Shown here in pieces: positions 34,137 through 43,019 of a DNA stretch of 64,000 bases (position 1 is its first letter; every line of letters starts with the position of its first letter). The stretch lies in the NCBI GenBank assembly GCA_028554755.1, contig JAPTOF010000028.1, positions 3,764,501 through 3,828,500 on the forward strand, given 5' to 3'. A program made the position numbers and the translations under genes. The notes beneath the pieces are model-generated. The model was given only the letters and a program-made list of their open reading frames with translations. It ran no database searches and was not told the DNA's origin. The DNA is from Cordia subcordata. Lineage: Eukaryota > Streptophyta > Magnoliopsida > Boraginales > Cordiaceae.

Positions 34137-35889
34137 TTGAATATGATAGATCCTAATGCTTCTTGGTGGTCACTAGTATTCTCTTTCCCATCACCTGAAT
34201 GTGTTCCCAAGGCATGTCGCTTGTGTGGAAGTTATGAGCATCCAACCATCTTTTCTCCCCATGAAAATCCCCAATCTAGGGCTAATGCTAATTATGATCT
34301 CTATAGTCATGCATCGTTTTATGCATCTTTACTTACAAATCATGACTATAAGGATGCAAATTTTTATCATTCCAATGTTTGTGGAAGCCATGATTATGAT
34401 TCCCATTCTTGTCCTACTTTCCACCTTTATCCTCGATTACACACAACGCCCAAGAATGCCCCTAGCAATCATGTGCCCATATATGTATCAAGATCTTATC
34501 ATCATGATTTTAAGGAGCAACATCATGCATTTTCACCATGAGGGCAAGATGACTCTTTATTCGTTCACCTTCTAGTTTCGATTGTCTACCCTAACACCTT
34601 CTTTTCTTACCCATTCCTCTCCCGAGTTTATTTATGGTTATTTGCAAAATGATTTTCAACATTACTACCATTTCCACTCAGTAGAACCCTTTTCTTTTAG
34701 GTCTCTTTCATGAGATGAAAACATTGCCTATCTCTTGTCCCTCATCCAATCTAACCAAGAGCAAGTAGAGAGTTTGAAGCAGAACACCAAATTTCTAGAT
34801 GAATGCTTGGATAGAATGGCTGAAAGTGTGTGACTCATGAGCAAGAATATTGATATACCTTTAGAGTGAGTTGAACAGATAAGAGAGAGGCCTAGAGATG
34901 AGGGATATAATGGTGAACATAATGATGTGTTGCAAAGGAAATTAGAAAGAGAGTTAGATGGAAAGATAACATCTTGCAGTGTGGATGAGAGTGTGTATGA
35001 TAGTAATTTGGTTCTTGATAACTCCTTTGGCCCTTTTTTGAGAAAAAGTGATACCCTATCCTCCCATGCTTTCATCACTACCTATTGAACCAAATGAGCA
35101 TACTCTTTCTTCTAACCCATACTTCACAAACACATGGAGGTCAAGTCTCATGTTCATAATACTCAATTGCATTCTGAGTTGGCATTTAGAGAGTTTAGTG
35201 TGCATTTTCCCCTTAAGCATTCATGCATACATGATGAGAAATTCATTGAGTCCACTTTATCCCCTCCATTTGTGCCAACCCCATGTGAAGAACATGATGA
35301 GGAGATGGTGACCACTAGCAATGAACTTGTGAAAGCATTTGATGAGATCTTACCTAGTGTTGAACTGGAGTCATCCATTAGGGAGAATAGAGCTTTAATT
35401 TTAGAGTTTTTACATCATAAGTCTCTTTGAGTTAAGGATTGTTGTGTTAAGAAGAATAGCCAATCTAAGAAGACACTTAAGGGAAAAATTGATGAGCTTG
35501 AAATTGTGATCTATGGGTCTTTGTGTGTGTTTGATAAATCATTGTTGATACCTTTTTCTACCCACTCGATTAAGGAATTAATTGATGAGGTTAAGTATTT
35601 TCTTAATGAACATAAACCTTTTTTAGTGTGAGTGAGCCCATTAAGATCGAGTCTACCCTCTGTGAAGAGTTAGGGCGACTTAAGCTTGACAATGTTATAT
35701 CTTGTGGAAGAGAAGAGTATAGCACTTCAAATTCCCTTATCTTTTGACTCTCATTCTCTTAATGCTATTCCTACTCCCCTTTCCTATTGCGTTGACTCTC
35801 CTTCTTTAGAGCTCAAGTTTATACCTTCTTGCATAGAATACTTTCATCTAGGGTAAGAAAAACACTTCTCCTATATTGCATGCATTGGA
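34137..35889 (+). pseudogene. Degenerate two-knuckle protein gene, N1
   Basis: It starts MNMIDPNASWW like N2. The first zinc knuckle has lost its last cysteine (CRLCGSYEHPTIFS). The second has lost its first cysteine and its histidine. At 34540 a TGA replaces the Trp codon of N2 (HHAFSQWGQ), ending the first frame at 134 residues. Later pieces (34728-35078 region, 35134-35430) still match N2 (HMEVKSHVHNTQLHSE, SFR-like segments) with shifts. Near 35815 SLELKFIPSCIEYFHLG resembles the pre-RT linker. N2 inserted right after this. Non-functional. Confidence 0.75.
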
Positions 35890-35894
35890 CATAT
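35890..35894. repeat. Left target duplication of N2 (CATAT)
   Basis: Pairs with CTTAT at 44635-44639, one base different. The uninterrupted site is seen in N2's own coding region (GACCTATCTTTGACC), which supports the reading. Confidence 0.7.
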
Positions 35895-36288
35895 TGATAT
35901 CACTATTTGAACACAAGCCTAAATAGCCCGCAAGTGCACGGGACGTGTGTAGTACAGTGTGTGTAAGTGCGGGGTCGAATCCACATAGAGGTTACCTTAG
36001 TTTAGTCTCTATGTGCTCGGGTGCCTTAAACTAGCTACGTGCGTGTGTGTACTTACTTTAGGATGGAAAGGAGCTCAGAAAAAAGGAAAATAAAAACTAA
36101 TCTATGGAGGAACTTAAAGGAGCCAAACTAAGGAAGGAAACACTAATAAAGAAGAAGGGGACCTACGGCGATTGCATTGCAACAAGACTTGGGCTATGAT
36201 AACAGATGAGGTCTATCTAAGGCTCGGGACTTCTATTGCCGTTGTGTTGATCGGGGGCTCTCTTAACCAATACTAGTGGTTCAACCCG

Positions 36289-36549
36289 TCAGCTGGATTT
36301 AAAGCTAAGGGCCAATCCCTTCTAGCCTACGCAATCCGTGCTTAGAACTTATCCTCTTGGCTGGATTTAAAGCCAAGGACTAGCACCTAAACACTACGTG
36401 ACATTAAGGCTCAATTAACCAACACTAACGTGGGTGAGGGATACTCTAGTCTAGGTTAACTTATCCGCTTGGTTGGATTTAAAGCCAAGGACTAGCACCT
36501 AAACTCGACTAAGCATAGCATGTAACCTATTAGCTGGATTTAAAGCTAA
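36289..36549 (-). repeat. Four covarying LTR hairpins, N2 3' LTR
   Basis: Stems around a constant 8-base loop GGATTTAA (plus strand): TCAGCT/AGCTAA (36289-36308), CTTGGCT/AGCCAAG (36356-36377), CTTGGTT/AGCCAAG (36468-36489), TTAGCT/AGCTAA (36530-36549). Where one arm has GG the other has CC; where one has AG the other has CT. Confidence 0.8.
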
Positions 36550-37069
36550 AGCCTACTCGACTAAGCAAAGCCACGAGATTAAGCACAATCACATCACCCA
36601 AATAAGTAGATAAGAGTAGTTGAAGAGCAAATAACACATGTATATTCACTTAGGCATTTTAACAAACACATAGACATGTTTGATTTCCAATACATAGACA
36701 TATTGAATCATGCCATCAATTTATGTAAATAAACATGTATTAAAAGCCAAAGATCTACACAAATCCATTATTCAAAGCCCTAATCTAATATAGAACAATA
36801 ATCAACCCTAAATCTAGCCTAATCTAGCAACATATTTACAAGAAATAGAGAAAGAACAAGAAGAACTTCCCTAAATTCTTGCTTCCAAATCCGTGCAAAT
36901 CCTTCAAATCTTTGTTTAATGCTTCAATCCTAGCTTGGTGTGGAGTGTAGATGGTGGTTTAGGGTGTTTTGCGAAGTGGGTAAAGGGTTAAGGTTTATTA
37001 GGATTTAAGAATTAAAAGTTCCTCTCCAGAAAATGAGCTGAAACGAGCTTTTTATGCATTTCTTCAGCG

Positions 37070-37245
37070 CACAGCCGGTTGACCTAGCCGGTCGACCGGC
37101 TCCTCTTTCTTGGTTGACCGGCTTCAATCGTGATGCTCTCTGGACTGGCCGGTCGACCGGCTTCTTGAGGAACTCGACCGGCTTCAATCTTTTATTCTCT
37201 AGAGTGGCCGGTCGACCGTCTTCTTCTAAGTCGACCGGCTGGATC
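37070..37245 (-). repeat. GTCGACCGG palindrome cluster, N2 3' LTR
   Basis: Seven sites related to the palindrome GCCGGTCGACCGGC, two of them complete, within 176 bp directly upstream of the TATA-like sequence. Confidence 0.85.
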
Positions 37246-37506
37246 AGAATGATCTCTTCTTTATTTCTTTTCTTCCGGTCTTCATTCGTTGGCTCATTTC
37301 TTTCTCGCATAAGCTTGAACCCTTCCAAAACACTCCTAAAACATGGAATATAACACTTAGTATAGTATTTATGCACCTAAATACATTATGTACAAATATT
37401 AACAAATATGCATAAACTTTATACTAAGTGCACTCAATTATACTCTAAACACCCTTAAATATGCATGCAAAAACTAGATGCAAACATGCACAAATGACAC
37501 ACATCA

Positions 37507-37543
37507 ACACCCCCAAACCTTCCCCTTGCTTGTCCTCAAGCAA
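37507..37543 (-). other. Hairpin and polypurine tract of N2
   Basis: The minus strand has a perfect stem TTGCTTG/CAAGCAA with loop AGGA, then GGGGAAGGTTTGGGGGTGT and the LTR. It has the same layout as E3 22893-22926. Confidence 0.8.
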
Positions 37544-38440
37544 GCCTAAATGAAGTATATCCTCATGCTTTTCAAAGAGTTGCCAATTGCATTGACTTGC
37601 TATCTTTTCGCATCCAAGGGGTACAAGGGGTCATTCTTTTCATGTAAGGGCTTCCTTAGTCCTTTTCGGATCCTCCCTTTGATCACAAGGGGTCTCACAC
37701 CTCTTGGGAATGTCACCAAGTAGCTAGACCCACCACAAACTTAAGATTCCAACTCACGCACTCAGGATGTTGATGCTTCGTACTCTATCAACTAACATGG
37801 CCTCCCAATATGCACTTAGGCCCAAAGATACAAGAAAGAGAAGATACATCACAATGGCTCACATTGACGTAAAAGCCTTATTCATAACACATGAAAGAAC
37901 AAAAGAGATACTTGTGTCAAATTGACATTATGTCACTTGACACTTATTCAACATACTTCACTTTTCAATCTTTTTGTTGCCTTTTAGCTTTTCTCTTTTT
38001 CTCATTTTTTTTTCTTTTTTTTTTTTTCAATACATAAATAGAATAAAAAGAAAGGAAAAAGAAGAGGCTAAGGCAAACTAAAAGAACCAATCAAGGAATG
38101 GGCACTCATATCAACAACCCTTTAAAAACACTTTTTCCAACCAAGTTGTGGGGAAACTACAAGGTGCATTCTTAAAAACACTCACTCCCCACAGTTTTCA
38201 AAAGGATTCTCTTCAAAGTCTAGGTTATACCCTACACTCCATTTACTCCCCACAATACACCCTTATCTTCTCCAATCAATTAACTCAATAACAAAAGCCA
38301 ACTCTCCAACCAACGTGGAGATAAACTAACTCAAAATATGCAAAAAAAATTGAAAAATTTGAACACATTTTAAGCAAAAAATAAGATATGGCAAGCAAAT
38401 CTATCCCAAATATGATACAAACAATAAATGAGCAACCACA
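37544..38440 (-). other. 3' UTR of N2, between the two PPT modules
   Basis: No gene. It includes the A-rich sense tract (T-rich on plus, 37975-38035). Confidence 0.65.
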
Positions 38441-38475
38441 CCCCCCAAACCTAAACTTTGCTTGTCCTCAAGCAA
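38441..38475 (-). other. Internal hairpin and PPT-like tract, N2
   Basis: The minus strand has a perfect stem TTGCTTG/CAAGCAA with loop AGGA, then AGTTTAGGTTTGGGGGG. It is about 950 bp from the true polypurine tract. Confidence 0.7.
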
Positions 38476-38538
38476 AAATCACAAAACCACACGACAAGCA
38501 ATCAACATGAAATACATATGGGGAATACGGAGAGGGAT

Positions 38539-38543
38539 AGATA
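38539..38543. repeat. Left target duplication of solo LTR (AGATA)
   Basis: Identical to 40435-40439. Confidence 0.9.
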
Positions 38544-40434
38544 TGTTAGGATTAGTATGCCCTAAAGCTCACTTGTACATGAAATTTTGGATATGAAACA
38601 ATGTATAATCATATTTTTGTTAAATGGCATTATGAGTTTCTTACATATAATCTCTGTTATGTTTTATCGATGCATGTATGAAGGTCCTTTGACTTGCACT
38701 AATGACTTGGGTGCGCAGTGAGGCTGGACGCACAGTAGGTTCAAGTCTAGATTTAGTCACGTCATAAATTGAATCCATAACCAAATAGTAGTGTTGGGCA
38801 CTCTACTTTGATAAGGTTATATTGAGTAAGTCTCCTCTTTGAGGGTGATCTACCTAGGTCATTGGAGGACTTTCTGGATTTGTCTCAATAGTACGTGTGT
38901 CACGTATTGGATAGGACCATTGTGAGTATGTTTTCTAGCGACGTACTATCAAAGAAAGAAAACAAGACACTCACTGCTACTAAATGATCATTGCTCTTAA
39001 TCTTGAGTATATGTGGATGAACTAATGAAGTTAGGGTTTAGTACTTTGATTCACGGTAGGTGAGATCTTATTTTATTAGGATCAACACCTTGTGCATTGA
39101 GTGCTAAGTTCTAATTAATTAGAACATGCATATGCAAAATGGAATCTATGTGTCCCTTTGGGATTGTCCAAATTTATCATCCGAATCTAGATCTAGTGAT
39201 ACTACCTTTATAGGTGTGTCGGTCATATGGCTTGAGGGTCGCTCCGAGATCAAGAGATTCCATGACCAAGGATGGTTGGCAATAGGACAAGAAACCCAAC
39301 GGAAAAGGATACAGCTAAGGAGGTGATAGTACACAGGCCAAAGGACCGATCTCACTGTGGGTATACATAGAGGGCATTATGGTCAGTTATTTAGTAGGTC
39401 AAAGACAAAGTTCACATTCTTTTGTGATAAGCTTTTGGGTAATGACAATTATTCTTGGAGTGCAACTTTGATCTTATGGTGGAATAGATCGAAGTTAAAA
39501 ATAATTATTATGTCGCCTAGATCGGGCAAGGATATTTTTAATTATTTTTGAAAGCCAATGATAATTGTGTCTTCTTGGTCCCTTCCCTAGTTGAAATGAC
39601 TTTGAGAGAGTAATCTTGAAAGAGCAAATTCCATATTGTGGTAGTAGCCTTATTGGGCCAAAGCTTGAAATTGGGTTTGGGCTTTCTTTAGAGTCCAAGA
39701 TAACCTAATTGGGCTAGGATGGTTTTCTATTGGGCTTGGGCCTCCACATGGATTATGGACTATGTGTTGGACTTGGATAATGGGCTTGGCCTAAGTCTTC
39801 CAAGACAAGTGGACAACTTGCAAAATACTACAAAAACAAGTAGACAACTTGCACAAGTCTTCCAAGACAAGATTGACAAGTTTCAAAAGGAAATACTACA
39901 TGGAAATTTTCTCCCACATTGAAAGTTTAGCAACTTTAGATGCCAAGGTTCTCTCTATAAATAGACAAGACCCTACACCTTTTATGTATTCCACTTTGTA
40001 GTTGATTTCTTCCTTTTTGGCAAGAAAATACTACAACACATAGTACACACTTATTGTGTGATTTTTGCTCTAGTTTTTCAAGAGCATATTACTTTGCTTC
40101 TTCCCACACAAGAGGCTATTCTCTCAAGATAAGTCTCTTTAATCATAGGGAAGAAGACTAGGGAGTTGCTTATTGTGACACTCTTATAGCAAATTTTGGT
40201 GGCCTGGTTCGTGAATGGGAACAAAGCTTGTAACCGGTTTTAGCTTCATCAAAGGCCCCACGCTTCAAGAGGTTAGCTTTATATATTTTTGCAAGCATTA
40301 GTTATATTCTATATGTTCTTGAGCATGTTCTTGTGTGTGTAATGTGGTTATTTTATTTTCCTAGCATGTTTTCTTAGTTATAATTTAGAAAATATGGACT
40401 AGGATACCCCACACTTAATAATATCGATCCTACA
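38544..40434 (+). mobile_element. Solo Copia-family LTR
   Basis: Complete 1,891-bp LTR, TGTTAGGATTAG...GATCCTACA, flanked by AGATA on both sides and with no internal sequence. This is the outcome of recombination between the two LTRs of a full element. Same family as L1, L2 and the C1 LTR. TATA box at 39956-39963. It sits in the 3' UTR of N2 and is the youngest event of that nest. Confidence 0.93.
39956..39963 (+). promoter_or_regulatory. TATA box, solo LTR
   Basis: TATAAATA followed by GACAAGACC. It would drive transcription antisense to the N2 reading frames. Confidence 0.6.
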
Positions 40435-40439
40435 AGATA
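40435..40439. repeat. Right target duplication of solo LTR (AGATA)
   Basis: Identical to 38539-38543. Confidence 0.9.
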
Positions 40440-40818
40440 AGGACAAGTAAAAGATGGATAGGTACAACCTTGTTTCCATGTAGTCCGTAAATACCAAAGA
40501 CAATCCAATGATCTACTAGCCTCTATCTTTTGTGGAAAGCACTAATGCTCAAAAAAAACAAAGAAGAGATTAGAAGATATGCTATGCAAGCTCACATTGA
40601 CATTTGAAATAATAAACAAGGATGTAAACACGGGGTAAGGGATTGATGCACAAATGAAGAAAAGGAGCAAGAACAAGGGAGTAAAAATCTAACCTACTAA
40701 AAATGAAAATAAACAAAAGAAATCCTAAAATATAAAAAAGTTAAGATAAACAAAAGCAATCTAATCTATTATGTACAAAAGCAAATAAATAGAAGAAAAA
40801 CAAGAAAAATATGAACAA
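40440..40818 (-). other. 3' UTR of N2, proximal part
   Basis: AT-rich, no gene. It continues the 3' UTR interrupted by the solo LTR. Confidence 0.6.
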
Positions 40819-40843
40819 GCCTAGGGTGCCTCCTAGTAGCGCT
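40819..40843 (-). other. Conserved post-pol block, N2 copy
   Basis: The minus strand reads CCAGCGCTACTAGGAGGC then ACCCTAGG. It is preceded by GCTGGA...TCCAGC, which can form a 6-bp stem. It lies about 30 bp after the end of the 273-residue frame. Confidence 0.65.
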
Positions 40844-40873
40844 GGATTTAACGCCTCCAGCCGGGCGCCAATG

Positions 40874-41695
40874 TTAGAGTAAAACATGTTTAAAGTTGCG
40901 TGGCACAAATTGCCGGATAATCATCAAAGCACAGAATATAGAAGGAAAAGGGTCATGCACTAAAGGCTGGGGCAATGAATGCATGATGCACCCCTTTTCA
41001 AGATCCCACCCTAAAATATCAAATGAATGCGCAAGTGTGGAATGAAGCATGCTCAAACGTGAAAAATCATGTCCCACTTGCTCTTTAATTAGCCATCCCA
41101 TTGCCTTCTTCTCATAATCAAGGGCTAGGAACACACTTTCCCCATAGGTCAAAGATAGGTCTAATGCATGCAACATGGGAAACGTGCTTTCTAACCCTAG
41201 ATGAAAATGTTCCATGTATGAAGGCACAAACGTGAGCTCCAAAAAGAAAGACTCAATGGAATGGGAAATGGGGGTTGGAACGACATTTGGAGAAGAAGGG
41301 GCAACGATATAGGAGGTGGATGTACTACACTCTTCTTCTCTACAAGATATAACATGATCAAGCCTAGGTCGTTCTAACTCCTCACGAAGGGTGGATTCGA
41401 TCTTAATGGGCTCTATTTCCATCAATGAATCATCAAACATCCAAAGAGACCCATAGATCATTCTTCCAAGCACATCAATTCCTTTCTTATGTGTCTTCTT
41501 AGAGTTGCTATTCTCTTCAACATCATGATTCTTAACTCCAAGAAACTTATCATCTAAAATCTCCGAAATTGATGTCTTGTTTTCCCCAGTGGATGACTTT
41601 AAACCTTCACTAGCTACAGTCTCTTTAAATTCATCAATACATTCATCACTAGTGGGTGTCATCTCACCATCATGCCTTTCATACAGGGTAGACAC
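40874..41695 (-). CDS. Second reading frame of N2, pre-RT-linker-like protein (273 aa)
   Basis: Function unknown. Residues 1-150 are acidic and Ser-rich with no recognised domain. Residues 152-220 (LELTFVPSYMEHFHLGLEST, KKAMGWLIKEQVGHDFSRL) align without gaps to the linker before RT in E3 (18403-18957, residues 84-152). By hand count about 21 of 70 positions are identical, including LEL, LG, KA-GW and G-D-S. It seems to be a pol remnant kept after loss of protease, RT and integrase. The same coding continues upstream in the 317-residue frame with one stop and one frameshift between them. The ATG used here may therefore not be a real start. Confidence 0.6.
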   Translation of the reverse strand: MSTLYERHDGEMTPTSDECIDEFKETVASEGLKSSTGENKTSISEILDDKFLGVKNHDVEENSNSKKTHKKGIDVLGRMIYGSLWMFDDSLMEIEPIKIESTLREELERPRLDHVISCREEECSTSTSYIVAPSSPNVVPTPISHSIESFFLELTFVPSYMEHFHLGLESTFPMLHALDLSLTYGESVFLALDYEKKAMGWLIKEQVGHDFSRLSMLHSTLAHSFDILGWDLEKGCIMHSLPQPLVHDPFPSIFCALMIIRQFVPRNFKHVLL

Positions 41696-41874
41696 TAATG
41701 GAGGGGGAATGGCGACTCAACAGATCCCTCATCATGTATGCATGAATGCTCAAGGGGAGAATGCGTGCTAAACTCCCTAAATGCCGACTCGGAATGCAAT
41801 TTAGTACTATCAACACAAGACTCAACCTCCATGTGTACGGAGTGTGTGGGATGAGAAGAAAGAAAAAACTCATG

Positions 41875-42828
41875 TCACTCAATGGGAGACATTGAAAGCT
41901 TAAGAGGATAGGGTACTACTTTCTCTAAAACATAATCACAAGAGTCAACAAGTACCAAGTTATCATTAAGCTCATCTTCATCCTCACTACAAGATGTTAA
42001 CTCCCCATCAACCTCTCTTTCTAGTTGTCTCTCCCATACATCATCATTTCCACCCCTAGTCACCTCATTGTTAGGTCTCATCTCTATCCCTTCAACTCGT
42101 TCTAAAGATATATCATCATTCTCACTCATGAGTTGAATACTCTCAACCACTCTCTCCAAGGACACACCAAAAGATTTCCTGTCTCGCTTCAAACTCTCAA
42201 GTTGTTCTTGGTTAGATTGGATGAGGGATAAGAGATAGTCAAGTGTTTCCTCTTGAGAAGAAAACCTAAAAGAAGATGGCTCAACCGAGTGAAAAGGGTA
42301 GTCATGTTGAAAATCATTTTGCACATAACCATAAAAAAACTCGGCAGAGGAATGGGTGAAAAGAGAAGGTGTTGGAGGTGAACAATCGAAACTAGAAGGT
42401 GAATGGAATAAAGAGTCATCTTGACCCCATTGTGAAAATGCATGATGTTGCCCCCTAGAATCATGATAACTAGATATAGATGCACGCATGGGCATATGAT
42501 TGCTAGGGGCATAGGGCAATGCATGCAATCGGGAATAAGAGTGAAAGGTGGGACAAGCACTAGACAAGTGAGCACGGCTTCCACAATGATGGCAATAACA
42601 AGAATATGCATCCCTATAGTCATGATTACTAAATAAAGATGCATGAGATGTTGCATGACTATAGGGGTCATTAGTAGCACTAGCCCTAGGTGGGGAATTC
42701 TCGTGGGGACAGAAAATAGTAGGATGCATGAAACTTTCACACAAGCGACATGCATAAGGGACACGTTCGGGTGGTGGGGAAGAGGATACAAGTGACCACC
42801 AAGAAGCATTAGGATCAGTCATATTCAA
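41875..42828 (-). CDS. First reading frame of N2, two-zinc-knuckle protein (317 aa)
   Basis: Unrecognised as a whole. Two perfect CX2CX4HX4C knuckles lie near the N-terminus: CRLCESFMHPTIFC (C27, C30, H35, C40) and CHHCGSRAHLSSAC (C79, C82, H87, C92). A His/Ser/Pro-rich stretch follows, then a likely coiled coil at about 191-235 (ETLDYLLSLIQSNQEQLESL), then an acidic tail (SCSEDEDELNDN). CCHC knuckles bind nucleic acid in Gag proteins, but there they sit at the C-terminus after a capsid domain, which is absent here. The start is the first ATG 168 bp after the primer site and is conserved in N1. Inference: an RNA-binding protein that marks or packages the element's RNA. Confidence 0.65.
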   Translation of the reverse strand: MNMTDPNASWWSLVSSSPPPERVPYACRLCESFMHPTIFCPHENSPPRASATNDPYSHATSHASLFSNHDYRDAYSCYCHHCGSRAHLSSACPTFHSYSRLHALPYAPSNHMPMRASISSYHDSRGQHHAFSQWGQDDSLFHSPSSFDCSPPTPSLFTHSSAEFFYGYVQNDFQHDYPFHSVEPSSFRFSSQEETLDYLLSLIQSNQEQLESLKRDRKSFGVSLERVVESIQLMSENDDISLERVEGIEMRPNNEVTRGGNDDVWERQLEREVDGELTSCSEDEDELNDNLVLVDSCDYVLEKVVPYPLKLSMSPIE

Positions 42829-42995
42829 TGAATCACAAGTAAAACCTCTTCAAAAATCAAATTTTTTTTTTAATTTAAAATTTTTTTTAAAAATTTTTTT
42901 TTTAAGTTTTCGAAAAATGGAAAGCAAGTAAAAATAGTGCACACGCAAGCAACCAATTGCAAACACAAAAGCACACAAAGAACCAATACCGTGCC
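42829..42995 (-). other. Leader of N2
   Basis: Short leader with an A-rich sense tract (T-rich on plus, 42859-42915) just before the first ATG. No gene. Confidence 0.65.
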
Positions 42996-43013
42996 TTCCC
43001 GACAACGGTGCCA
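42996..43013 (-). other. Primer binding site for tRNA-Asp, N2
   Basis: The minus strand reads TGGCACCGTTGTCGGGAA, close to the E3 site, six bases inside the 5' LTR. Confidence 0.82.
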
Positions 43014-43019
43014 AAAACT

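Larger units (their letters stand above)
35895..37506 (-). repeat. 3' LTR of N2
   Basis: Plus-strand ends TGATATCACT and GACACACATCA. It contains four hairpins (36289-36549) and a cluster of seven GTCGACCGG-like sites (37070-37245) upstream of a TATA-like CATAAAAAGC (minus strand, 37047-37056). Confidence 0.9.

Noticed and set aside
42189..42809. 206-residue frame and a 64-residue plus-strand frame overlapping the N2 two-knuckle gene
   Set aside because: Shadow frames. The 317-residue frame has the knuckle motifs and is the one conserved in N1.
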